Source of the DNA: Mesorhizobium sp. M1B.F.Ca.ET.045.04.1.1
GTDB taxonomy: Bacteria; Pseudomonadota; Alphaproteobacteria; Rhizobiales; Rhizobiaceae
Direction: 5' to 3'
NCBI RefSeq assembly: GCF_003952465.1
Contig: NZ_CP034448.1
Coordinates: 5,123,001-5,187,000, forward strand
Length of the DNA: 64,000 nucleotides
Part shown: positions 45,447 to 54,565 of the stretch, in pieces
Layout: each line of letters starts with the position of its first letter
How positions within the stretch are numbered: position 1 is the stretch's first letter
The notes under the pieces: model-generated
What the model saw: the letters and a program-made list of their open reading frames with translations, nothing else
The model's database searches: none
What the model was told of the DNA's origin: nothing
Translations under genes and position numbers: made by a program

Positions 45447-46331
45447 TCACGCCGAAACTAATAGCAGGGCGGCAGCCCACACAAGCAGTATCGCACCGGC
45501 GGTCTGGCTTGCCACCCTGCCGGTGGTCTGTTTTTCGATCAGGGTGAACAGGCCGATCAGCGCCATCCAGAAGATGTTCATCGCGCCAACGGCGAACATC
45601 ACCAGCATCAGCGCCCAGCAGCAGCCGAGGCACCAGACGCCCTGCTGCAGGCCCAGACGGAAAATGCGCCACGGTTGCGCGCTCCAGTTGGCGAACAGGA
45701 TCGAGAACGGGTTCCGGCATTTCTTCAGGCAGGCCTGTTTCAAGCCGCTGAATTGATAGAGGCCGGCAATCGCAAGCGCAGCAACACCAGCCAATCCGAC
45801 GACCGGATCAAGCATCTGCCCCGCGGCGGCGAAGCGATAGATTGCAAGTGTCAGTACGGCAAATGCCGCCGACGCTGCAAGCCAGGCTGAGAGGTATCCG
45901 GCCACCAGAACCAGTGGATGGACGACGGGCTCGCGCTTGATCCGAGCGGTATCCGCAATCTCGCAATATGTGCGGATCATCGGCGCCGCCGAAGGCAGCA
46001 TCGCTGCCACGGCCATCAGGAACCACATCAGGACGAGCGCAAACGCCTGCGGGCCTGCAAGCGGAGCCGGCGCAAGGCACAGGGCGAAAAGGCGGTCGAC
46101 GAATTCCGGCAGCGGCAGCCGCGGCAGGTCTTTGAGCAGCGCATCGCCCGGAGCGCCGCCGGCAACCCGGCCTTCGGCGCCGCGGATCGCCATGGCAGCG
46201 AGGATGAGCCAGGCAAGCGCGATGCCCGCGCCAATGGCGAGCGTCACCGCGAGGCGCGGGCTGCGCGCGAGTCCTGCCGTGGCGCGGCCGGCGCGGTCGA
46301 GATGGCTGAAATCGTGCTCCTGGCCGGTCAT
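45447..46331 (-). CDS. DUF2182 domain-containing integral membrane protein
   Basis: The 294-residue protein has about six membrane segments and the DUF2182 hallmarks: APMIRTYCEIADTARIKREP, FSGLKQACLKKCRNPFSILF with three Cys, and GVWCLGCCWALMLVMFAVGA with further Cys and aromatic residues, suggesting an intramembrane metal site. The ATG at 46331 was chosen; the frame continues upstream only through overlap with the ubiH-type gene. It precedes DUF1326 and pcs. Confidence 0.85.
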   Translation of the reverse strand: MTGQEHDFSHLDRAGRATAGLARSPRLAVTLAIGAGIALAWLILAAMAIRGAEGRVAGGAPGDALLKDLPRLPLPEFVDRLFALCLAPAPLAGPQAFALVLMWFLMAVAAMLPSAAPMIRTYCEIADTARIKREPVVHPLVLVAGYLSAWLAASAAFAVLTLAIYRFAAAGQMLDPVVGLAGVAALAIAGLYQFSGLKQACLKKCRNPFSILFANWSAQPWRIFRLGLQQGVWCLGCCWALMLVMFAVGAMNIFWMALIGLFTLIEKQTTGRVASQTAGAILLVWAAALLLVSA

Positions 46332-46431
46332 GGCAATCGAATGGGCCGAATCGCCGCGTTGATCAAGCCCGCCGATCTGCCCTATATCCGGTGATAGGCC
46401 CGATGGCCGCCCATCACTATGGAAGCCTCGC

Positions 46432-47643
46432 GTGGAGCAGAACGACAAAGCCCGCATATTGGTTGCCGGCAGCGGCCCGGCCGGCCTTATCGCAGCGCTG
46501 GGCTTTGCCGAGGCAGGTTTTGCCGTGACGTTGGCAGGCCCCGAGGCCACGACCAACGATAGCCGCACTACCGCGCTCATGAACCCTGCCCTGAAAGTGC
46601 TCGACCGGCTGGGCGTGCTTGCCGAGCTCAGGTCGCAGGCGGCGCCGCTCAAGGTGATGCGGATCGTCGACGCGACGCGCAGGCTGATCCGCAGCCCAAC
46701 CGTGACCTTTCGCGCCAGCGAGATCGGCGAGGAGCAGTTTGGGCTCAACCTGCCGAACAAGGTCCTGATCCCGGTGCTTGCCAAGGCAGTCGCCGATCGC
46801 GCCGGCATCGATTGGCGAAAGTCGATGGTCGAGACATGGCGGCTCGACGCCGACCGGGCACATGCCAGCCTCGCCGATGGCGGCGAGGTCTCGGCGTCGC
46901 TGGCGGTCGCCGCCGACGGGCGCCTGTCGCCGGCACGGGAAGCCGCGGGCATAAGGGCGTCTGCTCGGCCCTATCCGCAGTCGGCGCTTGTTCTCAATTT
47001 CAGCCATCGCAGCGAGCATGGTTTCATTTCAACCGAATTCCATACCGAGACCGGACCGTTCACGCAGGTTCCGCTGCCGGGCAGGCGCTCGAGCCTCGTC
47101 TGGGTGGTAAAGCCGGAGACGGCAAAGGAACTCGCGGCACTCGACGATGCTACCCTGTCCGTCCGGGTCGAGGAGCAGATGCAGTCGATGCTCGGCCGGG
47201 TTTCGGTCGAGCCCGGCCGCCAGGTCTATCCGCTGTCGGCGGCCTCGCCCGGCCGTTTCGCGCAGAATCGCGTGGCGCTTGTCGGCGAAGCGGCCCATGT
47301 CTTTCCGCCGATCGGCGCCCAGGGCCTCAACCTCGGCATCAGGGATATCGACGATCTGATTGGAATCGCCAGCGAAAATCGCGACGATCCAGGGTCGAGG
47401 CTAAGTCTCGCCGCCTATGACACAAGGCGTCGTCCCGACATTTTTGCGCGCAGCAGCGCGGTGAACCTGCTCAACATGTCGCTGCTGTCCGACATGCTGC
47501 CGGCGCAGTTGGCGCGCAGCGCCGGCCTCAACGTGCTGGGCAGCTTCGCGCCGTTGCGCGCCTTCTTCATGCGCGAAGGCCTGCGGCCCGGCAGCGGCTT
47601 TCGCGCGCTCGCCGGCGGCTTCAGGAAACAGGCCGCGCGCTGA
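46432..47643 (+). CDS. UbiH/UbiF/Coq6-family FAD-dependent hydroxylase
   Basis: The 403-residue flavoprotein monooxygenase likely hydroxylates a ring position in ubiquinone biosynthesis. The FAD-binding dinucleotide fold VAGSGPAGLIAALGFAEAG is at residues 11-29, a second DG motif at VAADGRLSPAREAAGI and the GD-type LVGEAAHVFPPIGAQGLNLG at about 281-300, characteristic of UbiH/F. Start is a GTG; it is divergent from DUF2182. The exact ring position cannot be told (UbiH, UbiF or UbiL-like). Confidence 0.87.
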   Translation: MEQNDKARILVAGSGPAGLIAALGFAEAGFAVTLAGPEATTNDSRTTALMNPALKVLDRLGVLAELRSQAAPLKVMRIVDATRRLIRSPTVTFRASEIGEEQFGLNLPNKVLIPVLAKAVADRAGIDWRKSMVETWRLDADRAHASLADGGEVSASLAVAADGRLSPAREAAGIRASARPYPQSALVLNFSHRSEHGFISTEFHTETGPFTQVPLPGRRSSLVWVVKPETAKELAALDDATLSVRVEEQMQSMLGRVSVEPGRQVYPLSAASPGRFAQNRVALVGEAAHVFPPIGAQGLNLGIRDIDDLIGIASENRDDPGSRLSLAAYDTRRRPDIFARSSAVNLLNMSLLSDMLPAQLARSAGLNVLGSFAPLRAFFMREGLRPGSGFRALAGGFRKQAAR

Positions 47644-47949
47644 GCGATACATTTGGACCTTGCGCTTTCCGAAACCATTGCATTCACCGACAGCGCTCCG
47701 GCATGGAATTGCGGCAATGTCTACGCCAATGGTACCAAGCCGAAAGTCGGGGTCGATTTTTGGCTGCGTGATGTGTAAATTCAACACCTTAGGCGCCTTG
47801 TGCGCAAGCCACTGACGGGCGCCTCGGGGTCCATCGCATGACCCCGAAAATCGAAATCGATTTTCGGAAAGGATCATGCGCAAAATGAAGGTGCTACAGC
47901 GTCCTTTGCGCGTCCGAACGGACGCGCGGCGCTGTAGGTGGTGAGTGCG
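47644..47949. other. Gap of about 300 bp with composite P1-P2 repeat
   Basis: The first half shows no gene. The second half is the P1-P2 element described separately, ending 12 bp before the hspQ ATG. Confidence 0.55.
47837..47937 (+). repeat. Composite palindromic element P1-P2, forward copy
   Basis: P1 (47837-47878) is CATGACCCCGAAAATCG...CGATTTTCGGAAAGGATCATG; P2 (47894-47937) is CTACAGCGTCCTTTGCGCGT...ACGCGCGGCGCTGTAG. The two are separated by about 15 bp. The same order and spacing is found reversed at 54342-54442. The P1 core also occurs alone at 43951-43987. Confidence 0.8.
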
Positions 47950-48273
47950 ATGAAGACGGCCAAATTCGCGATCGGGCAAGTGGTTCGCCATCGGCTGTTT
48001 CCGTTCCGTGGCGTGATCTTCGATGTCGATCCGCAGTTCGCCAACAGCGAGGAATGGTACGAAGCCATTCCCGCGGACATGCGTCCGCACAAGGACCAGC
48101 CCTTCTACCACCTTCTCGCCGAGAATTCCGAGACCGAGTACATCGCCTACGTATCCGAGCAGAACCTGCTCGAGGACCGGTCGGGCGAGCCGGTGCGGCA
48201 TCCGCAGATCGGCGAGATGTTCGACAAACTACCCGATGGACGCTACGAACCGAAACGCCACTCGAAGCACTGA
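47950..48273 (+). CDS. hspQ: Heat shock protein HspQ (hemimethylated-DNA-binding YccV family)
   Basis: This 107-residue protein has the YccV/HspQ fold: KFAIGQVVRHRLFPFRGVIF, then QPFYHLLAENSETEYIAYVS and a C-terminal NLLEDRSGEPVRHPQIGEMF. HspQ affects Lon proteolysis specificity and DnaA stability in enterobacteria. The ATG was preferred over the GTG four codons upstream. Confidence 0.92.
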   Translation: MKTAKFAIGQVVRHRLFPFRGVIFDVDPQFANSEEWYEAIPADMRPHKDQPFYHLLAENSETEYIAYVSEQNLLEDRSGEPVRHPQIGEMFDKLPDGRYEPKRHSKH

Positions 48274-48292
48274 AGGCTCGACAGGCGGCAAC

Positions 48293-48322
48293 AAAAAAAG
48301 CGGGGCGCTTGCCCCGCTTTTT
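48293..48322. terminator. Bidirectional rho-independent terminator
   Basis: A7 precedes GCGGGGC-GCTT-GCCCCGC (stem 7 bp) followed by T5, so it works for both convergent genes hspQ and ialB. Confidence 0.85.
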
Positions 48323-48347
48323 GCATGCTGGAGAAATGCTCCGGCGA

Positions 48348-48968
48348 TCAGTTGGCGGTCTTCGCCTTGTCCTGCTCTTCCTTGAGCTTCTTGGCGAAGT
48401 CCTGGTTGTTCTTGGCGACGAAGTCCTGCAGCTTCTTCTGCCGGTCCTCGATGTCCGACTGCTGCAGCGGCGGGCCGTCATAGGCGCCGCTGAAGCCCGT
48501 CAGCGCGACCTTGATCGGGTTCGGCTGGTTCTGGAAATTGATCGAAGTGAGCGAGATCGCCTGGCCCTTCTTGAAGGACGCGACGAGCTGGTCGGTCAGC
48601 GGCACTTCGGCCACGCAACGATCGGGGAAGCAGATCACATAGTCGAGCTTCTGCGCCTTGCCCGCGTCGATCTGCAAGCCGATGCCCGGGGGAATAAGGC
48701 GCCCGGTCGGCACCGTGACCTGGAACACCTTGCGGTTCACCTTGCCCTTGAGCTCGATCAGGCTGACGCCGGTGACGAGCTGGCCATTGCCGGCGGTGAC
48801 GATGTTCTGGACATTGCAGATGTCGACGTCTTCCTGCTTGGTGCAGGCCTTGAACCAACCCTGCGGAATCTGCGGCTGCTGCTGGGCCGAGGCGGTGAAA
48901 AGCCCGGCGCCCAGGACGCCGACCACGCCTGCGGCCAGCACCGAAAGGCGATACGCATTGCTCGTCAT
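48348..48968 (-). CDS. Invasion-associated locus B (IalB) family periplasmic protein
   Basis: The 206-residue protein has a signal peptide (MTSNAYRLSVLAAGVVGVLG, cleaving near ASA), a C-terminal IalB domain with WFKACTKQEDVDICNVQNIV, KLDYVICFPDRCVAEVPLTD (disulfide-type Cys pairs) and a lysine-rich charged tail (DFAKKLKEEQDKAKTAN). IalB of Bartonella promotes erythrocyte invasion; rhizobial homologues are of unknown function. The upstream Met pair was judged less likely than MTSNAYRLS. Confidence 0.88.
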   Translation of the reverse strand: MTSNAYRLSVLAAGVVGVLGAGLFTASAQQQPQIPQGWFKACTKQEDVDICNVQNIVTAGNGQLVTGVSLIELKGKVNRKVFQVTVPTGRLIPPGIGLQIDAGKAQKLDYVICFPDRCVAEVPLTDQLVASFKKGQAISLTSINFQNQPNPIKVALTGFSGAYDGPPLQQSDIEDRQKKLQDFVAKNNQDFAKKLKEEQDKAKTAN

Positions 48969-49263
48969 ATGGTGCACTTTCCTCTCAAATGATCCCGGGG
49001 ACCGGCTTCTTCGTGCCGTGCGGTCCCGCTACCTGTTGCCCAAATGAGGCAACAGCATGACTTCGGAGCGCGTGTTACACTGCCAGCGGCGCCGAATCCA
49101 GCCCGGTTTCCGCGATTTCTTCTTGGTTTGAAGCCACACCACGAACCCCCGATTGGCGATGGACTGGCCGAACCCAATTCCGATTGGCGCACCGATTCAA
49201 TCGGGGGGCGAAATGCTCTAGGGTGCGTGTCGAATCACAAAGCCGCCCGGTAAGGAGACGGTC

Positions 49264-51084
49264 ATGGACCGCGTTCTCGTTCGGCTGATCGCCGCGACCT
49301 CGTTTCTGGCCTTCTCGCTGCTTCCGGCTTTGTCGGAGCCGAAGCACGCCATCGCTATGCAGGGCGAGCCGGCGCTGCCTGCGGGCTATCAGCATTTCGA
49401 CTACGTCAATCCCGATGCGCCGAAAGGCGGCAGCGTCACCTATTGCGTCGTCGGCAGCTTCGACAACCTCAACCCCTTCATCCTCAAGAGCCTGCGCACC
49501 ACCGCGCGCGGCATGATCGACACGGTCTACGGCAATCTCGTCTTCGAGCCGTTGATGCAGCGCAATTACAACGAGCCTTTCAGCCTCTACGGCCTTCTCG
49601 CCGACAGCGCCGACATGGACTCGGAGCGCAAGAGCATCGAGTTCCATCTCAACCCCAATGCCAAATGGTCGGATGGCCAGCCGGTGACGCCGGAAGACGT
49701 GCTGTTCACCTACGATGTCTTCACCGACAAGGGCCGCCCGCCTTACAGCGACCGCATGAGCATGATCGCCAAGCTGGAGAAGACCGGCGACCACAGCGTG
49801 AAATTCACCTTCAACGACAAGGCCAATCGCGAATTTCCGCTGATCGTCGGGCTGACGCCGATCATCCCCAAGCACGCTTTCGACAAGGACAGCTTCGACA
49901 AGACCACGCTGAAGCCGCTGATCGGCAGTGGCCCCTACACGGTGGACAAGGTGCAGCCCGGCCAGCGCATCGTCTTCAAGCGCAATCCCGATTACTGGGG
50001 CAAGGACATCCCCTCGAAGCGCGGCTTCGACAATTTCGACCGGATCACCATCGAATATTTCCTCAACGCCAACGCCAAGACGGAAGCCTTCAAGAAGGGC
50101 ATCTGCGCCCTCGACGACGAGACCGATCCGGTCAAGCGCGACCGCGATGTCGACTTCCCGGCCTTTCGCAAGGGTGAAGTGAAGCAGGAATATTTCGACA
50201 CCGGCATTCCGCCTGTCGTGACGGGCTTCCTGTTCAACACCAGGCTGCCGAAATTTGCCGATCCGGTCGTGCGGCGCGCGCTCGGCATGCTCTACGACTT
50301 CGAGTGGGCGAACAAGAACCTCTTCGCCGGCAAGTTCAACCGCACGATGAGCTTTTGGCAGAACTCCGAGCTGTCGGCGCTCGGCCATCCGGCCGACGAG
50401 CGGGAGAAGGCGCTGCTCGCCCCCTACCCCGGCCGTGTGCCTGCTGAGGTCATGGACGGCAGCTGGCGGCCGCCGGTCACCGACGGCTCCGGCCAGGACC
50501 GCAAGGTGCTGCGAGCGGCTTTCGAGATGCTGAAAGGCGCCGGCTATCACGTAGAAGACGGCAGAATGGTCGATCCCCAAGGGGCCTCCTTCGGCTTCGA
50601 AATCCTAACGTCATCGCAGGATGAGGAGCGGCTTGCGGCGCTCTATCAGCGCACGCTGGAGAAGATCGGCATCGATGTTACCATCCGCAGCCTCGACGGC
50701 GACCAGATCCAGTCGCGCAAGCAGCGGTTCGACTTCGAGGTTCTGATTGGCACGAGCGGCTTCAACAATTCGCTTTCGCCCGGCAGCGAGCAGGTCGGGC
50801 GCTGGGGATCCGTCGCGGCCAAGCAGGAAGGTTCGTTCAACCTCGCCGGTGTCGCCGACCCAGCGGTCGACGCCGCGATCAACGCCCTGCTGAATGCCCG
50901 CGCCAAGGAGGACTACGTCGCCGCGGTGCGCGTCCTCGACCGGCTGCTGATCTCCGGCAACTACATCGTGCCCATGCAATACAACACGCAGCAGTGGCTG
51001 GCTTACTGGAGCTACCTGGAACATCCACAGAAGACCCCCATATTCGGCTATCAGCTGCCGGCATGGTGGCGAAAGCCCAACTGA
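49264..51084 (+). CDS. Extracellular solute-binding protein family 5 (YejA-like peptide binding), lone
   Basis: The 606-residue periplasmic binding protein has a signal peptide ending near LPALSEPK, the SBP_bac_5 domain with FHLNPNAKWSDGQPVTPEDV, IVGLTPIIPKHAFDKDSF and a C-terminal MQYNTQQWLAYWSYLEHPQK. The long form and wording resemble YejA, the binding component of the Yej microcin C/peptide importer. No permease or ATPase gene is adjacent; downstream is the FrnE-like gene. It may serve a transporter encoded elsewhere. Confidence 0.88.
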   Translation: MDRVLVRLIAATSFLAFSLLPALSEPKHAIAMQGEPALPAGYQHFDYVNPDAPKGGSVTYCVVGSFDNLNPFILKSLRTTARGMIDTVYGNLVFEPLMQRNYNEPFSLYGLLADSADMDSERKSIEFHLNPNAKWSDGQPVTPEDVLFTYDVFTDKGRPPYSDRMSMIAKLEKTGDHSVKFTFNDKANREFPLIVGLTPIIPKHAFDKDSFDKTTLKPLIGSGPYTVDKVQPGQRIVFKRNPDYWGKDIPSKRGFDNFDRITIEYFLNANAKTEAFKKGICALDDETDPVKRDRDVDFPAFRKGEVKQEYFDTGIPPVVTGFLFNTRLPKFADPVVRRALGMLYDFEWANKNLFAGKFNRTMSFWQNSELSALGHPADEREKALLAPYPGRVPAEVMDGSWRPPVTDGSGQDRKVLRAAFEMLKGAGYHVEDGRMVDPQGASFGFEILTSSQDEERLAALYQRTLEKIGIDVTIRSLDGDQIQSRKQRFDFEVLIGTSGFNNSLSPGSEQVGRWGSVAAKQEGSFNLAGVADPAVDAAINALLNARAKEDYVAAVRVLDRLLISGNYIVPMQYNTQQWLAYWSYLEHPQKTPIFGYQLPAWWRKPN

Positions 51085-51120
51085 CGCAAACCCCGACCGA
51101 CGCAAAACGCGGAGACGACC

Positions 51121-51801
51121 ATGAGTGCCAAGAACTCGATCACCGTCGATGTGGTGTCCGATGTCGTCTGCCCCTGGTGTTTCATCGGCCAGAAGCGGCT
51201 GGATAAGGCGATTGCCGCTGTCGGCGACGTCGGGGTGCATGTGCGCTGGCGGCCCTTCCAGCTCGATCCGACCATTCCGCAAGGAGGCATGGATCGCCGC
51301 CAATACATGCTGGGCAAATTCGGCAGCGAGGAGCGCATTCGCCAGATCCATACGCGCATCGAACCGCTCGGCGAAGCGGAAGGCATCCATTTCGCCTTCG
51401 GCGCCATCAAGGTCGCGCCGAACACGCTGGACGCGCACCGCGTCATCCGCTGGGCGGGAGCCGCCGACGAGGATGTGCAGAACCGGCTGGTGCGCCGCCT
51501 CTTCCAGCTGAATTTCGAGGAAGGCGCCGATCTCGGCGATTATGCCGTGCTGGCCGAGGCCGCGCGCGAGGCAGGCATGGACGCTTCGGTGGTCGAGACG
51601 CTGTTGCCGACGGACGCCGATGTCGACGCCGTCCGCAACGAGATCGCCACCGCCTCGCGCATGGGCATCACCGGCGTGCCCTGCTTCCTGCTCGAAGGCA
51701 AATATGCCGTGATGGGCGCGCAGGACGCCGACACGCTTGCCGATGCCATCCGCCAGGTCGCCCAGGCCAAGGCGCGCGGCGAACTGGAAACGGCGGGCTG
51801 A
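51121..51801 (+). CDS. FrnE-like DsbA-family oxidoreductase
   Basis: The 226-residue cytosolic thioredoxin-fold protein has the active site CPWC in VVSDVVCPWCFIGQKRL, a helical insertion (NRLVRRLFQLNFEEGADLGD), the cis-Pro region ITGVPCFLLEGKYAVMGAQD and no signal peptide. FrnE-type proteins act as disulfide isomerases in oxidative-stress defence. The start codon follows GGAGACGACC. Confidence 0.92.
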   Translation: MSAKNSITVDVVSDVVCPWCFIGQKRLDKAIAAVGDVGVHVRWRPFQLDPTIPQGGMDRRQYMLGKFGSEERIRQIHTRIEPLGEAEGIHFAFGAIKVAPNTLDAHRVIRWAGAADEDVQNRLVRRLFQLNFEEGADLGDYAVLAEAAREAGMDASVVETLLPTDADVDAVRNEIATASRMGITGVPCFLLEGKYAVMGAQDADTLADAIRQVAQAKARGELETAG

Positions 51802-52200
51802 AATTTATTTTGCCGTCACCTTCGCTTTGCTGACGAGAAGCCGTGGCTGCTGCCCGTCTTGGGCTTCCGAAAATGACGGTTGGAGCGAATCGAGGGCGGC
51901 GGTTTTCGAGCATTCCAGTTGCCGCCCAATAGCGAAACCGGGCCGGCCGGCACGTTTTTCCGTTCACAAAGCCGTGTTTTTAGTTTCCCTAGGGGAAAGT
52001 CGGCGGCGCTTGGACCGTTTCCGTCAACCTTCTGGAATAAAACACAAAATCCCTGCTGAGGGCACCCAGCCGTCGATGCTCTCCTGTTGCCCTCATGCCA
52101 CTGCGGGTAACCCTGTTCACATTCGGGGGCAGAAAATTAATGGAAAATGATCAATTGGTGTTACCATGTGTAACAAAACAAGAAAGGTTTGGGCGGGATC
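51802..52200. other. About 400 bp gap with one palindrome
   Basis: No coding frame is supported. A 6-bp inverted repeat TTTCCC-TAG-GGGAAA lies at 51984-51998; its role is unknown. The promoter of the BacA-like exporter must lie here. Confidence 0.5.
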
Positions 52201-54183
52201 GTGATTCGGGTCGGCAGACCGCGACGTACAGTACCGGCAAAACTACCTGGCGAGGCGGCAAAGCCCTCGCGCCTGACGCCGGTATCGTCGATGCGTACCT
52301 TCTGGGGGCTGATGCGAGCCTACTGGTTCTCCGACCGCTGGAAGGAAGCCTGGACCCTTACCCTCGTGATTGCGCTGCTCACCGCGCTCTCCAGCAAGGC
52401 AGGCGTCTGGTTTGCCATGGCGTCCGGCGAGTTGGTGAATTCGATCGCCTTTTTCCACGACGCCGCCAATACCAATCCGTTGCAGGCGCTTCTCACCAAT
52501 GCCGGCATATTGGTGGTGCTGGTCGTGCTCAAGGATGCCGGCTTTACCGGCGTGCGCAACCTCGTTTCGACGACGTTGCACCGCAAATGGCGCGGCTGGC
52601 TGAACAGCCAGTTCAACCAGGCGCTGCTCGACGGCAACCATACCCATTTCCATGCCCAACATGGTTCGGTGGCCGGCGGCATCGTCGCCCCCGACAACAT
52701 CGACCAGCGCATCCAGGAATCGATCAAGGACATGACTGGCGGCGCGATCGGCCTCGCCATGGGCGTGCTGGGTGTCGCGACCTCACTCTACTTCGTCGGC
52801 GAGAATCTCGTCGGAGCCTCCGTGGAGGTCAAAGGGCTGGAGTTTCTCGGCAGCTATGGCAGCGCCGTGCTCGCCTTTCTGGCGGTCGCCACCTACGTGC
52901 CGCTCAACACCTGGATTGCGGTCAAGCTCGGCGGCATGCTCGAGCGCCTCAACATACGCATGCAGCAGGCCGAGGGCAGCTATCGCGCCGAGCTGACGAC
53001 GTTCCTGCGCCGCAGCTTCCACGTCGCCGCCTCGCATGGCGAGGATGTGCAGAAGACCATGCACGACAGGCTCTATGTCGACATCGACAAGACCTGGGGC
53101 CGGCTGAACGTCGTCAACACCAGCTACACATCATTCGAGCTGATCTACAATTTCATCGGCGCCCGTATCGTCGCCTACGGACCCGGTCTCGTGCCGTTCA
53201 TCCACAACGGCTTCGACCTCAAGGGTTACATCACCGGCTCCGAGATGGTCGCCCAGCTGATCAGCCAGTGCTCATGGTTCATCCATGTCATGCCGGCGAT
53301 CGCGACGCTCCGGGCCAACAGCCAGCGCGTGACCGAGCTTGCCAACGCGGTCGAGAACGTGCAGCAGCCGCAGGAATTCTATCGCCAGACCGGTCGTTCG
53401 GATTTCAGCTACGCCAGCCAGAATCCCGTCTTCGGCCTGACCATCCAGAAGCTCGAGCTGGCGCATCAGGGCGAGGACGCAACGCCCTTCCTCAGCGCCG
53501 CCAATCTGCGCTTCCGCCGCGGCGAGTGGACTTTCCTCAAAGGCGAGTCCGGTTGCGGCAAGACCTCGCTGATCAAGGCGATCAACGGCCTGTGGCCCTA
53601 TGGCCGCGGCACCATCGTGTTCCCGGAAGGGGTGATGAGCTTTTACGCCGCCCAGGAAGTGAAGCTGCAGCAGGTCTCGCTGAAGCAATTGGTCTGCCTG
53701 CCGGGTTCCGAGAACGACCACAGCGACATGCAGGTCGCGGCGGCCTTGCACAAGGCCGGTCTCGGCGAATTCATCGAGCACATTGCCGATGAGAGCCGCG
53801 AGGGCAAGATCTGGGATCAGGTCCTGTCCGGCGGCCAGAAGCAGAAGCTGGTGGTCGCCCGCATCATCCTGCGGCAGCCTGGGCTGCTGTTCCTCGACGA
53901 AGCGACCGGCGCGCTCGACCCTGAAGGCAAGATCGCCTTCCACGAGGCGATCAAGGCCAACTGCCCGGATGTCACGGTGATCAGCGTGATGCACGAGGCC
54001 GTGCCGCCGCGGTCGCTCTCCGGTGAGGAATTCTACCACAGCGTCGTCGCGATCACCGACGGCGTGGCGACCAAGAAGCCGCTGGTCCCCACCCTGCCGC
54101 GCGAGCTCACGACCATCCTCGTCCAGCCGCCGCGGCCGGCCGAGGACAAATGGCTGCGCTTCCGCCGGTTGAAGCAGAAATAG
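52201..54183 (+). CDS. SbmA/BacA-like ABC transporter with fused ATPase domain
   Basis: The chosen GTG gives 660 residues. An N-terminal membrane domain of the ABC_membrane_2 / SbmA-BacA type (about 35-380, with WYRLALTQW-like features seen as QNPLQALLTNAGILVVLV and SQFNQALLDGNHTHFHAQHG) is fused to an ABC ATPase with Walker A FLKGESGCGKTSLIKAINGL, signature VLSGGQKQKLVVARI and Walker B GLLFLDEATGALDPE. Rhizobial BacA is essential for bacteroid survival against plant NCR peptides; the ATPase-fused relatives are less studied. A TTG at 52189 is an alternative start. Confidence 0.85.
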   Translation: MIRVGRPRRTVPAKLPGEAAKPSRLTPVSSMRTFWGLMRAYWFSDRWKEAWTLTLVIALLTALSSKAGVWFAMASGELVNSIAFFHDAANTNPLQALLTNAGILVVLVVLKDAGFTGVRNLVSTTLHRKWRGWLNSQFNQALLDGNHTHFHAQHGSVAGGIVAPDNIDQRIQESIKDMTGGAIGLAMGVLGVATSLYFVGENLVGASVEVKGLEFLGSYGSAVLAFLAVATYVPLNTWIAVKLGGMLERLNIRMQQAEGSYRAELTTFLRRSFHVAASHGEDVQKTMHDRLYVDIDKTWGRLNVVNTSYTSFELIYNFIGARIVAYGPGLVPFIHNGFDLKGYITGSEMVAQLISQCSWFIHVMPAIATLRANSQRVTELANAVENVQQPQEFYRQTGRSDFSYASQNPVFGLTIQKLELAHQGEDATPFLSAANLRFRRGEWTFLKGESGCGKTSLIKAINGLWPYGRGTIVFPEGVMSFYAAQEVKLQQVSLKQLVCLPGSENDHSDMQVAAALHKAGLGEFIEHIADESREGKIWDQVLSGGQKQKLVVARIILRQPGLLFLDEATGALDPEGKIAFHEAIKANCPDVTVISVMHEAVPPRSLSGEEFYHSVVAITDGVATKKPLVPTLPRELTTILVQPPRPAEDKWLRFRRLKQK

Positions 54184-54565
54184 CAATCATACCAAGCCCT
54201 TGACCCGCCCATCGGCCGCGGCGATCGCTGCGATCGATCACAGTCTCGCGAGCCGGCGTCCCTCCGCTCATTTTCCGAGCTTTCCGCAATTGACTTGGCA
54301 AAACGCGCTCCTATGTTGCGCCCGCTCGCAGAATTCTCAACCTACAGCGCCGCGCGTCACTTCGACGCGCAAAGGACGCTGTAGAAACTTAGAATTTGCG
54401 CATGATCCTTTCCGAAAATCGAAACCGATTTTCGGGGTCATGCGCTAACCCGCGAGCAGAAAGGTCAACCCGCCATGCCTGGCGACAGTCACAGTCGAAC
54501 GCAACCGCCGTCCGCCTTGACGTGACCTGACGGCTCACGTCCTGCCGGACGGCAAGGAGTGAGCC
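54184..54565. other. About 380 bp gap with the P1-P2 repeat, reverse copy
   Basis: The first 150 bp and the last 120 bp before mgtE show no gene; the middle is the repeat described separately. Confidence 0.5.
54342..54442 (-). repeat. Composite palindromic element P2-P1, reverse copy
   Basis: P2 (54342-54384) and P1 (54401-54442) are the reverse complement of the element at 47837-47937, with the same order and nearly the same spacing. The two differ mainly in loop bases. The P1-P2 unit is flanked by AGAATTCT-like short inverted bases here. Confidence 0.8.

Noticed and set aside
52095..53792. A 565-codon plus-strand frame over the BacA-like gene
   Set aside because: It is a shifted frame on the same strand as a gene with clear ABC motifs.
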